Shown here piece by piece: positions 46,106 through 53,924 of a stretch of DNA of 64,000 bases. Position 1 is the first letter of the stretch; each line of letters begins with the position of its first letter. The notes beneath the pieces were generated by a model. The model was not told the DNA's origin and searched no databases. It saw only the letters and a program-made list of their open reading frames with translations. The position numbers and the translations under genes were made by a program. This DNA comes from Roseiflexus sp034432635 (lineage in GTDB: Bacteria > Chloroflexota > Chloroflexia > Chloroflexales > Roseiflexaceae), in assembly GCA_034432635.1 (NCBI GenBank), contig DAOUBK010000073.1, positions 21,905 through 85,904 on the forward strand. The letters are read 5' to 3'.

Positions 46106-46942
46106 TCAATTCGCAGTATGAAGAAGCCCGGACGCATCTTCCTCGTACCGTCCAATCGCCCGATAGCGCTCGTAGCGTTTTTGGAGCAGCGTCTCGATAT
46201 CAAACATCAACAACCGGTTCAGATGCCGACGGATAGCGTCACCCAGCGTTGCGACCGTCGTTGCCGGATCGGTATGGGCGCCGCCAGACGGTTCGGGAAT
46301 GATCTCGTCGATAATCCCCAGTTCCAGCAGGTCCTGTGCTGTAATCCGCATCGCGCGCGCTGCATCGGGCGCTTTCGCTGCGTCGCGCCAGATGATCGAT
46401 GCGGCTGCCTCTGGCGAAGCGACCGAGTAGATAGCGTGTTCCAGCATCAGAATCCGGTCTGCCACACCGATCGCCAGGGCGCCGCCGCTACCGCCCTCAC
46501 CGATGACGCATGCAATAATCGGCGTTTTCAAACCTGCCAGCGTCAGAATGTTTTCGGCAATGGCGTTCGCCTGCCCGCGCTCTTCCGACTCGCGGTTGGG
46601 GTTGGCGCCTGGCGTGTCGATGAAGCAGATTACCGGGAAGCCGAATTTTTCGGCGTGCTGAAAGAGCCGCAGCGCTTTGCGATACCCTTCGGGATGCGGC
46701 ATGCCAAAATTGCGCCGGATGTTCTCGCGTGCATCGCGCCCTTTCTGGTGCCCAACCAGCACGACGGTTTGCCCTTCGAACGTCGCCACGCCGCCAACAA
46801 TCGCTGCATCGTCGCCAAAGCGCCGGTCGCCGTGCAGTTCGACGAAATCGTCGCACAACCCGCGAATGTAGTCGAGGGTGCGCGGACGTTGCGTATAGCG
46901 GGCGAGTTGCACTTTGTCCCACGGAGTAAGTGTCTGCGTCAT
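46106..46942 (-). CDS. accA: Acetyl-CoA carboxylase carboxyltransferase alpha subunit
   Basis: The 278-residue protein pairs with AccD to transfer the carboxyl group from biotin to acetyl-CoA. Recognisable blocks are DYIRGLCDDFVELHGDRRFGDD, GHQKGRD, NFGMPHPEGYRKALRL, FIDTPGANPNRESEERGQANAIAENIL, CVIGEGGSGGALAIGVAD and YSVASPEAAASIIWRD. It is shorter than the Escherichia coli protein, missing part of the N-terminal helical region, as in many AccA proteins. It starts 25 bases after accD ends. mcr follows after 261 bases. Confidence 0.95.
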   Translation of the reverse strand: MTQTLTPWDKVQLARYTQRPRTLDYIRGLCDDFVELHGDRRFGDDAAIVGGVATFEGQTVVLVGHQKGRDARENIRRNFGMPHPEGYRKALRLFQHAEKFGFPVICFIDTPGANPNRESEERGQANAIAENILTLAGLKTPIIACVIGEGGSGGALAIGVADRILMLEHAIYSVASPEAAASIIWRDAAKAPDAARAMRITAQDLLELGIIDEIIPEPSGGAHTDPATTVATLGDAIRRHLNRLLMFDIETLLQKRYERYRAIGRYEEDASGLLHTAN

Positions 46943-46967
46943 TGAGATGCCCCTTCAGCCACGTCTA

Positions 46968-47867
46968 TCAGTGAGAAGCCAGCGCGGTTGCGATTAGTTC
47001 GGGCTTGTGTGTAGCACGACCTTCAGCCGCATAGAGGCGCAGCAGTTTTGCCAGGGTGCTGTGCAACTCACCACGCGCGACGACCATATCGACCATGCCG
47101 TGCTGGAGCATAAACTCGGCGGTCTGGAAGTCTGCCGGGAGTTTCTGGCGAATCGTCTGCTCAATGACGCGACGACCGGCAAAGCCAATGTTAGCGCCCG
47201 GCTCGGCAATGATAATATCGGCAACCGAGGCGTAGGAAGCGGTGACACCGCCGTAGCAGGGATCGACCAGCACTGCGATGTGCGGTTGACGGGCAGCGGC
47301 AAGGCGGGTCAGTGCGATGTTGACTTTTGCCAGTTGCATCAGCGCGATGACTCCTTCCTGCATGCGTGCGCCGCCACTGGTGTTGATCGTGAGCAGCGGA
47401 ATGCCGAGCGCTGCGGCGCGTTCGGCTGCACGCGCCATTTTCTCGCCGAACACACTGCCCATCGAGCCGCCAATGAAGCCGAAGTCGCACACCGCAATCG
47501 CTAGACGACGCCCTTCGATACTTCCCACGCCGCTGACCACCACGTCGGCGAGACCGGTGCGGCGCTGCGCTTCGCGCAACTTATCAACGTATGTCTCCTT
47601 GGGCGAGACAAAACCCAGCGGATCGGCTGGACGCAGGTGGGAATCATATTCGACGAACGAGTCCTCATCCAGGAGCGCCAGCCACTCGCGTGCCGTCAGA
47701 CGCATGTGGTAGCCGCAGCGACACACCTTCATGCGCTCTGCCAGTTGTTTGTGGTAGATCAGTTCGCGGCACGATGGACACTTGATCCAGACATTGTCCG
47801 GAACATCCGTCTCGATGGATTGCACGACGGTGAAACTCTTGCGCGATCGTTGGATCAACTCTTTCAT
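46968..47867 (-). CDS. accD: Acetyl-CoA carboxylase carboxyltransferase beta subunit
   Basis: The 299-residue protein starts at ATG 47867, with GGAGG close upstream; longer in-frame sequence lacks family features. The N-terminal zinc ribbon reads CPSC...VCRCGYHMR, so the second knuckle is CxC where the family normally has CxxC. The carboxyltransferase core has DPLGFVSPKETYVDKL, CDFGFIGGSMGSVFGEK, TINTSGGARMQEG, PCYGGVTASYASVAD and IGFAGRRVIEQT. It is first in the carbon-fixation gene series and has a palindrome in its leader region, so control of the whole series may act here. Confidence 0.94.
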   Translation of the reverse strand: MKELIQRSRKSFTVVQSIETDVPDNVWIKCPSCRELIYHKQLAERMKVCRCGYHMRLTAREWLALLDEDSFVEYDSHLRPADPLGFVSPKETYVDKLREAQRRTGLADVVVSGVGSIEGRRLAIAVCDFGFIGGSMGSVFGEKMARAAERAAALGIPLLTINTSGGARMQEGVIALMQLAKVNIALTRLAAARQPHIAVLVDPCYGGVTASYASVADIIIAEPGANIGFAGRRVIEQTIRQKLPADFQTAEFMLQHGMVDMVVARGELHSTLAKLLRLYAAEGRATHKPELIATALASH

Positions 47868-47982
47868 CCGGTCCTCCCTCTGACACCAGCTGTATGGTCG
47901 CCCGGCCGCAAACTTTCGCGCATGTGAACCGCACACAAGTGGGTTATCGACAGCAAGAGCCTTGGGGGCGCACCACGTGAAG

Positions 47983-47999
47983 AATGTGTTGAACACATT
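47983..47999. promoter_or_regulatory. Perfect 17-bp palindrome upstream of accD
   Basis: AATGTGTT (47983-47990), a central G, then AACACATT (47992-47999) form a perfect inverted repeat about 116 bases upstream of accD. A TATACT hexamer on the minus strand at 48013-48018 would place the transcription start just before the palindrome, a classical operator position. The matching -35 is poor. Confidence 0.55.
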
Positions 48000-48135
48000 A
48001 AGCTCATGACGCAGTATACCATTGTGAGTTTTGGAACAAAATCATCGGAAGTACAGGTTTCGCATCCCCATGAAGATGACTGTCCCCACCATTTGGCGGG
48101 GATGGTCGGTGCGTTTCAGTGGGGATCGCTTAAGG

Positions 48136-48530
48136 TCAGAGTTTTTCGAGGAGGTCACGCAGTTTTGGCGCGACGTCTGCCAGTTCATCAGGGAGGTGGT
48201 CGCCGCGCAGGATGGTTTGTCCCAACGGCGAACTCTTGAAGTCGAGCAGTTCGCTTTCGAGGGTGCTGTGCACGCGCTGATCACTCTGAATGCGACCGTC
48301 GCGCAGGGTAATGATGCGCTGCGCTGCCAGCGCCACTTCGTGGTTGCGGGTCACCACGACCAGTGTGGTACCGTGTTCACGGTTGAGCCGTCGCAGCAGC
48401 GTCATAATATCAGCGGTCGTTTTCGAGTCGAGATTGCCGGTTGGCTCGTCTGCCAGCACGATCGTCGGACGATTGGCGAGGGCGCGCGCAATCGCCACGC
48501 GCTGACGTTCACCTCCCGATAGATAGTTGG
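48136..48530 (-). pseudogene. 5'-truncated ABC transporter ATPase (LolD/MacB-like)
   Basis: Homology begins abruptly at the signature motif NYLSGGERQRVAIARALANRP. It continues through Walker B (TIVLADEPTGNLDS), the switch region (TTLVVVTRNHEVA) and a short C-terminal tail. Walker A and the Q-loop are absent. The upstream sequence to about 48600 codes for nothing similar and holds the promoter of the divergent CNNM gene. This is a remnant of an exporter ATPase whose permease partner is gone. Confidence 0.8.
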
Positions 48531-48634
48531 TTGGGCAGTCGGTTGGCTGGTATGTGGGGAAAGAGAGGGTATCTTCGGGAGCAAGAAAGCACAACGTCAC
48601 CAGTTCTTATCGATGGTGCAGCCAGTACGATTAC

Positions 48635-48662
48635 TTGACAGACGCTGTGCACACGGTATACT
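48635..48662 (+). promoter_or_regulatory. Promoter of the CNNM/CorC-like gene (TTGACA-16-TATACT)
   Basis: TTGACA at 48635-48640 and TATACT at 48657-48662 have a 16-base spacer, 38 bases before the start codon. Confidence 0.75.
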
Positions 48663-48679
48663 TTGTGCATACGGTATAC
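48646..48679 (+). promoter_or_regulatory. Two direct repeats TGTGCANACGGTATAC over the -10
   Basis: TGTGCACACGGTATAC (48646-48661) and TGTGCATACGGTATAC (48664-48679) differ at one base. They are offset by 18 bases, and the first covers the -10. This suggests a pair of regulator sites for the CNNM gene. Confidence 0.6.
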
Positions 48680-48700
48680 CAGCGCGTGCCGAATGATCAT

Positions 48701-50107
48701 ATGACAGACTCTGCAAACGCGAATATCCTCTTTGAGAGCCTCCTGATCCTGCTGCTCATTATCGCCAATGGCTTTTTTGCCGCCTCGGAGATTGCAATTG
48801 TCTCCGCGCGCAAAGGTCGTCTCGAACAGCAGGCGGAACGGGGCGAATCCGGCGCGCGTATAGCGCTCAGGTTGCTCGAATCACCAAGCCATTTTCTTTC
48901 GACGGTTCAGGTTGGGATTACGCTTCTGGGCACATTTGCGTCAGTTTTTGGTGGCGCCAGCGTTGTGCGGGTGCTGGATGCCTGGTTGCGCGGTATTCCG
49001 GGGCTGGCGTCCTATGCCGGAGCGCTGGCGCCGGCTATCGTGGCACTGACCATCAGTTATTTCTCGCTGATCGTTGGCGAGCTGGTGCCAAAACGTCTGG
49101 CATTGCAGAATGCCGAGCGTGTTGCAGCCATGGTCGCTCCAATCATGGCGTTGCTGGCGCGTCTGGCGTCGCCTGTGGTCAGTTTTCTGACCTTTTCGAC
49201 CGAAGTTGTGTTGCGGTTGCTCGGTCGGCACAATGTGGCTGAAATGCCGGTCACCGAGGACGATATCATGGCGCTGGTGCGCGAAGGCGCTGCCGATGGT
49301 ACGGTGGCGGACTCCGAGCAAACTGTCATTCACAATGTCTTCAAGTTCACTGACCGCACCGTGCGTTCTTTGATGACGCCGCGCACGCAGATTACGGCTA
49401 TCGATGTCGACATGCCGGTTGGGAAAGCCGTGAGGATTGCTACAGAATCGGGCTATTCACGTATCCCGGTGTACGAAGGGTCGCTCGACCACGTGATCGG
49501 CATCCTGTACGTCAAGGATCTGCTAGCGTTCTGGGGGCAGTGTGAGCCGCCAGATCTGCGCGAACTGCTGCGCCCGCCAATGTATGTGATTGAGAGTCAA
49601 CGCGCAGCACAGGCATTTCAGCAATTAAAACAGAACCGCAACGCACTGGCCATTGTCCTAGATGAATACGGACAGGTCGCCGGCGTGATCACTATCGAAG
49701 ATATGCTCGAAGAGCTGGTCGGCGATATTTCCGACGAATATGACGATGAGACCGACGAGTCGATTGTGCGCCGCGACGACGGTAGTTACCTGGTCGATGG
49801 GTTAACACCGTTTGCCGATCTACGCGAACGGCTCAAGTTGCCGTTGGCCGACAATCTGATGCGTGAGCATGGTTTCGAAACCCTCGCCGGTTTCTTGCTG
49901 GCGTTGCTGGGCCGCATTCCCTCTGCCGGCGACAGTGTGAAATGGGAGGGGTATTCCTTCGAGATCGTCGATATGGACGGGCGGCGGATCGACAAGGTGC
50001 TGGTTGTTCCTCCACGCCCGGCGGTTGATCAGACGCAGCACGTGCTGGCAACCCGTGCGATGATGCCGAAAACGAGTCATGGCAGCAAGGTAGAGGCTGC
50101 TCGATAA
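48701..50107 (+). CDS. CNNM/CorC-family membrane transporter with CBS pair
   Basis: The 468-residue protein has a DUF21/CNNM membrane domain at about 1-190 (LLIIANGFFAASEIAIVSARKGRLEQ, VGITLLGTFASVFGGASV, YFSLIVGELVPKRLALQN). Two CBS modules follow at about 215-335 (RSLMTPRTQITAID, GYSRIPVYEGSLDHVIGILYVKDLL, ALAIVLDEYGQVAGVITIEDMLEELVG), then a CorC_HlyC domain. Family members export Mg2+ or related divalent cations; older annotations call them hemolysins. ATG 48701 is chosen because the membrane domain starts there and the promoter is just upstream, although the ribosome site is weak. Confidence 0.88.
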   Translation: MTDSANANILFESLLILLLIIANGFFAASEIAIVSARKGRLEQQAERGESGARIALRLLESPSHFLSTVQVGITLLGTFASVFGGASVVRVLDAWLRGIPGLASYAGALAPAIVALTISYFSLIVGELVPKRLALQNAERVAAMVAPIMALLARLASPVVSFLTFSTEVVLRLLGRHNVAEMPVTEDDIMALVREGAADGTVADSEQTVIHNVFKFTDRTVRSLMTPRTQITAIDVDMPVGKAVRIATESGYSRIPVYEGSLDHVIGILYVKDLLAFWGQCEPPDLRELLRPPMYVIESQRAAQAFQQLKQNRNALAIVLDEYGQVAGVITIEDMLEELVGDISDEYDDETDESIVRRDDGSYLVDGLTPFADLRERLKLPLADNLMREHGFETLAGFLLALLGRIPSAGDSVKWEGYSFEIVDMDGRRIDKVLVVPPRPAVDQTQHVLATRAMMPKTSHGSKVEAAR

Positions 50108-50517
50108 TCTGTCTCCTGTTTTGGAAGAAGAGGTGTCTGATCACCGTCGTATCATGCTGTTCAGGGCCGCTCGCCGGATCAATCTGCGTCTGGTACTAAT
50201 CGGCGCACTCGTCGGGCCGTATGTTGTGTTTTGACTGCTGACCGGTGTTCAGTACTGGGATAGTCCTCGCAATCTGCATTGGGGTATTGTTGCTCAAGAA
50301 CTGCCGATTCGCTACATCGTGTTGCCGCGCGATCCAGATGCTGAGGCGAAGCGTCTGGCTTCGTCGACAGTGCGACTCTGCACTGCGCTTCCCATAGGAC
50401 GTGATCTTGGCTGGAGTGCAGATCCACTCGCATCATAATGATGTGCGCGCATATCTGGACGCAACGTATCGGAAGCAGGTGATCGGGGAGTATGTGGTTT
50501 ACGTGGTCGAACGTTGA
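50108..50517 (+). pseudogene. Decayed membrane glycosyltransferase-like remnant
   Basis: Fragments on the plus strand look like the C-terminal extracytoplasmic end of a polytopic glycosyltransferase: VQYWDSPRNLHWGIVAQELPIRYIVLPRDPDAEAKRL, then after a frame change YLDATYRKQVIGEYVVYVVER to a stop at 50515-50517. Several stops and at least one frameshift interrupt it. The last 19 bases overlap the end of the convergent moaD-moaE fusion. The assignment rests on pattern alone. Confidence 0.5.
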
Positions 50518-51215
50518 TTCAATAGTGCGTGCTTGCGTTCCTTTTCGTCGCCTACCCATTCGGCAGCGCCATCCGCCCAGTGTTCTTTCTTCCAGATCGG
50601 CGCTATCTCTTTGATACGGTCCATGATCCACGCCGCTGCCTCAAAGGCTTCGCGGCGATGTGGGGCTGCAACCACAACCAGCACGGCTGTTTCGCCGATC
50701 TCCAGGCGTCCGATCCGATGATGAACAGCGACTCCGCCGATGTTCCAGCGCGCCTGCGCTTCTCCGGCGATCTGCTCCAGCACTGCCTCGACCATACCGG
50801 TGTAGGCTTCATACTCTAGAAATGCAGTTTTGCGACCGCCGAAATGATTGCGCACCACGCCGGCGAATGTGACGACCGCACCCATATCGGGTGACTGGAC
50901 GAGCGCAACCAGTGGTGCAGGGTCGAGCGGCTCGTGCGTGACGACGAAGGCGCGGAGTGCGCCGCCGCTCACCGGGGGAATGAAAGCAACTTCATCACCG
51001 TGGCACAGGGTCTGGTCGGGCGTGGCGAACTCCTGATTGACCGCAAACAGCAGGCGACCGCCGTATCCCGCCAGGCGCGGGTAGCGTTCGGTCAGCAGCG
51101 TCCAGAGAGTCCCAACAGTTGTTCCCGATGCGACGGTTAGCGTTTCGTCGTTGCACCCGGTGATCTCGCGATGCGCGGCAAAGTAACGCACAACAATGGT
51201 TATCGTGTCGGTCAT
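50499..51215 (-). CDS. MoaD-MoaE fusion (molybdopterin synthase)
   Basis: The 238-residue protein joins a MoaD ubiquitin-like domain (about 1-83, ending PPVSGG) to MoaE (about 85-230: PDMGAVVTFAGVVRNH, FLEYEAYTGMVEAVLEQI, VHHRIGRLEIGETAVLVVVAAPHRREAFEAAAWIMDRIKEIAPIWKKEHW). Molybdopterin synthase converts cyclic pyranopterin monophosphate to molybdopterin, using a thiocarboxylate at the MoaD C-terminal Gly-Gly. Here that Gly-Gly is internal, so cleavage must precede activity, as described for the mycobacterial MoaX fusion. ATG 51215 begins MTDTITIVVRYFAAHRE. No other molybdenum-cofactor genes are adjacent. Confidence 0.9.
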   Translation of the reverse strand: MTDTITIVVRYFAAHREITGCNDETLTVASGTTVGTLWTLLTERYPRLAGYGGRLLFAVNQEFATPDQTLCHGDEVAFIPPVSGGALRAFVVTHEPLDPAPLVALVQSPDMGAVVTFAGVVRNHFGGRKTAFLEYEAYTGMVEAVLEQIAGEAQARWNIGGVAVHHRIGRLEIGETAVLVVVAAPHRREAFEAAAWIMDRIKEIAPIWKKEHWADGAAEWVGDEKERKHALLNQRSTT

Positions 51216-51232
51216 GTTTCGAGGTTCCAACC

Positions 51233-51260
51233 GTTCAACGTTCAACGTTCAACATTCAAC
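51233..51260. repeat. Heptanucleotide tandem repeat (GTTCAAC)4
   Basis: Four consecutive units, three exact and one attcaac, lie between hisF and the moaD-moaE fusion just upstream of the latter's start. Variation in copy number could change spacing in its leader. Confidence 0.8.
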
Positions 51261-51286
51261 GTTCCCACCTTCCCAACGCTCAATGT

Positions 51287-52063
51287 TCACAGTCGTACCG
51301 GCACCCCGCGTTCTGCAAGATACTGCTTGACATCCCGTATAGTATAGGCGCCGAAATGGAAGATCGAAGCCGCCAGTACCGCATCGGCGCGTCCTTCGAT
51401 GAGACCGGCGTACATATGCTCCGGCGAACCGACGCCACCGGAGGCGATGACGGGAACGTTGACCGCTGCGGTGATAGCCCGGAGGAGGTTGATGTCGTAC
51501 CCGCCGCCGACGCCATCCGCGTCCATGCTGTTGATCACGATCTCACCCGCACCCAGTTCCACACCGCGACGCGCCCATTCCACCGCATCGAGCCTAGTGG
51601 GGCGCGGATTGCGTCCGGTATGGGTAAACACCTGCCAGCGGGGCGGTTCATCCGGTGCATTGACTCGCCGGGCGTCGATGGAGAGGACGATACACTGGCT
51701 TCCGAAGCGACGGGCGCCATCCTCGATCAATTGCGGATTGAGCACGGCCGCGGTGTTGATCGACACCTTATCGGCGCCGGCGCGCAGCATGCGGTACATA
51801 TCCTCGACGGTGCGCAACCCGCCGCCGACCGTGAGCGGGATGAACACCTGTGCCGCGGTACGCTCGACCACATCGACCATGATCGCGCGTTCATCGCTGC
51901 TGGCAGTAATATCGTAGAACACCAGTTCATCGGCGCCGCCAGCATCATAGGTGGCAGCCAGTTCGACCGGATCACCGGCATCACGATGACTCTGGAAGGC
52001 AACCCCTTTGACCACCCGACCCGCTTGCACATCAAGGCATGGAATGATGCGGCGTTTCAGCAT
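51287..52063 (-). CDS. hisF: Imidazole glycerol phosphate synthase cyclase subunit
   Basis: The 258-residue TIM barrel makes imidazole glycerol phosphate and AICAR from PRFAR using ammonia from HisH. MLKRRIIPCLDVQAGRVVKG holds the first catalytic Asp (Asp11), and VLSIDARRV holds the second (about 130). LTVGGGLRT, GAGEIVINSMDADG and IASGGVGSPEHM complete the barrel signature. GGAGAGACACG precedes ATG 52063. It lies after the coiled-coil gene in the hisH-hisA-coiled coil-hisF series. Confidence 0.96.
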   Translation of the reverse strand: MLKRRIIPCLDVQAGRVVKGVAFQSHRDAGDPVELAATYDAGGADELVFYDITASSDERAIMVDVVERTAAQVFIPLTVGGGLRTVEDMYRMLRAGADKVSINTAAVLNPQLIEDGARRFGSQCIVLSIDARRVNAPDEPPRWQVFTHTGRNPRPTRLDAVEWARRGVELGAGEIVINSMDADGVGGGYDINLLRAITAAVNVPVIASGGVGSPEHMYAGLIEGRADAVLAASIFHFGAYTIRDVKQYLAERGVPVRL

Positions 52064-52088
52064 CGTGTCTCTCCGAACGATGAGCGTT

Positions 52089-53201
52089 TCACCGATCCTG
52101 CGGCGCGCGACCGCGTTCCACCTGCTCAGCGTGAATTTCGTCCGCCTGAGCGCGGAGCGCTGCCAGTAATGTTTCGATCAGGCGCACATCCCGGCGTTCC
52201 AGATCCGCAAGATACGCCAGACTCTCGCGTTGAACGTGCTCGAGATGGCTGGCTGTGCGATTCTGGCGCTGTTCCAGTTCGCGCAACCAGGCGTCGATGC
52301 GATCGAGCCAGGCTTGCAACTGACGCAGATGCTGCTCCTCGGTTTCTACGAGTGACGTGATCTTTTCGTCCTGCTGCTGGCGTATCTCTTCCAGGCGTTC
52401 CTGATTCATCAGGAACCGTTCGGTCGCGATACGTTCGACACGCCTGATCTCGCCGGTTATCTCGTTGATCCGTTCATTCATCGCCGTCATCTGAGCTGGT
52501 AACTGCTCGGTAAACAGATCGATGTGCTGACGGATTTCATCGAGGCGGTTGAGACGACTGGCATGCGCCTCGAGTGTGGGATGAATGTCGGCGATCAATT
52601 GCTGTGCTTCGACTGCCTGACGACGCAGACTCTGCTTTTCGATCTGGAGGTCCTCGCTCAACCGGCGCATCTCGTCGCGCAGCGCCTCGTCAGCGGCGGT
52701 GACGTCGCTCAGGTGCGCCTGGAGGGTGCGATGTCGCTCTTCGGCTTCTTTGATCTGCGCATTCCAGGACACGATACGCTGTTCCAGGTCATCGATACGC
52801 AGGAAAAGCGGTGCGATCGTGTTGCGGTCCTGGCGTCGCGCCTCGCCAAGTTGCTGGATCTGCGACTGAATCTCGCGCATAGGGCGCAACGCTTCATCAA
52901 TCTTGACCAGCGCACCGGCCACTTCTTTCCGCAATGCTGTAATATCGCGCCGGTAACTGTCGAGCGTCTGCGCCATTTCCTGGCGCTGGCGGTCGAGCAG
53001 TCCTTCGAGTTGGGAGACGTTCGCTTCCACTCTGCGGACCTGCTCTATCGCCCAGGCGTATTTGTTCGACTGTTCTTTCAGCAGGCGGCGCAGTTCATCT
53101 ATCTGCCCCTGAAGGTAGACGAACTGTGACTGTTCGGCGGCACGGAGGCGCTCTTCCTCGTATTTGCTAGTTGGTTGAGCCGGTTTGCCGGGGTTGGTCA
53201 T
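52089..53201 (-). CDS. Coiled-coil protein of unknown function within the his block
   Basis: The 370-residue protein is almost entirely predicted coiled coil, rich in Glu, Gln, Arg and Leu heptads from about residue 10 to 350, without signal peptide, membrane helix or enzymatic motif. ATG 53201 has AAGGAG five bases upstream, and hisA ends 9 bases before it, so it is translated from the same message as the his genes. Filament, scaffold or cell-shape roles are possible. It has no known place in histidine synthesis. Confidence 0.8.
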   Translation of the reverse strand: MTNPGKPAQPTSKYEEERLRAAEQSQFVYLQGQIDELRRLLKEQSNKYAWAIEQVRRVEANVSQLEGLLDRQRQEMAQTLDSYRRDITALRKEVAGALVKIDEALRPMREIQSQIQQLGEARRQDRNTIAPLFLRIDDLEQRIVSWNAQIKEAEERHRTLQAHLSDVTAADEALRDEMRRLSEDLQIEKQSLRRQAVEAQQLIADIHPTLEAHASRLNRLDEIRQHIDLFTEQLPAQMTAMNERINEITGEIRRVERIATERFLMNQERLEEIRQQQDEKITSLVETEEQHLRQLQAWLDRIDAWLRELEQRQNRTASHLEHVQRESLAYLADLERRDVRLIETLLAALRAQADEIHAEQVERGRAPQDR

Positions 53202-53210
53202 ACGGACTCC

Positions 53211-53924
53211 TTACTGCAAGGCTGCGAGTGCATCGCGCAGCGAAAGGTCACCGGTGTAGAGCGCGCGACCGACAATCGCGCCCTCGACGCCAACCGCCGC
53301 CAGACGACGCAGGTGGTCAACTGTACTGATCCCGCCTGATGCGATAATGGCAGGACCACCGGGACGCACAAGTGCGTGGGTCGTGGCGATATTGGGTTCC
53401 GAGAGTGTGCCGTCGCGTGCGATGTCGGTGTAGATGACGCGCCGAACTCCCAGCGCCGCCATCCGTTCGACCAGATCGACAGCGCTGATGGCTGCAGTTT
53501 CAGTCCACCCAGATGTGGCTGCCATGCCGTTGCGGGCATCGACAGCGATGGTAATGGCATCACCGAACCGCTCCACCAGTTGCCTGATGAGTTTCGGGTC
53601 TTGAACTGCGGCTGTACCAAGGATGACACGCTGGACACCGAGTTCCAGCGCGCGTTCGACCGCCGCAACGCTACGTAGCCCGCCGCCGAGTTGCACTGGC
53701 GCATCGACGGAGCGCACGATCGTGCGGATGATGTCGGTGTGAACTGGATGACCGCTGCGTGCGCCATCGAGATCGACGAGATGCAGACGTTGCGCCCCCT
53801 GCGCGACCCAGCGACGTGCAACCGCAACCGGATCATCGTCGTACACGGTGACGCGCTGAAAATCGCCCTGGTACAGGCGCACACACCGACCTTCCTGCAT
53901 ATCGATGGCCGGAATGATCTCCAT
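53211..53924 (-). CDS. hisA: 1-(5-phosphoribosyl)-5-[(5-phosphoribosylamino)methylideneamino]imidazole-4-carboxamide isomerase
   Basis: The 237-residue TIM barrel opens ProFAR to PRFAR. MEIIPAIDMQEGRCVRLYQGDF carries the first catalytic Asp, and VIYTDIARDGTLSEPN the second. APVQLGGGLRS and AIIASGGIS are typical phosphate-binding loops. Two tandem ATG codons (53927 and 53924) overlap the hisH stop; the second is chosen because it gives the canonical MEIIPAID start. The overlap implies translational coupling with hisH. Confidence 0.95.
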   Translation of the reverse strand: MEIIPAIDMQEGRCVRLYQGDFQRVTVYDDDPVAVARRWVAQGAQRLHLVDLDGARSGHPVHTDIIRTIVRSVDAPVQLGGGLRSVAAVERALELGVQRVILGTAAVQDPKLIRQLVERFGDAITIAVDARNGMAATSGWTETAAISAVDLVERMAALGVRRVIYTDIARDGTLSEPNIATTHALVRPGGPAIIASGGISTVDHLRRLAAVGVEGAIVGRALYTGDLSLRDALAALQ

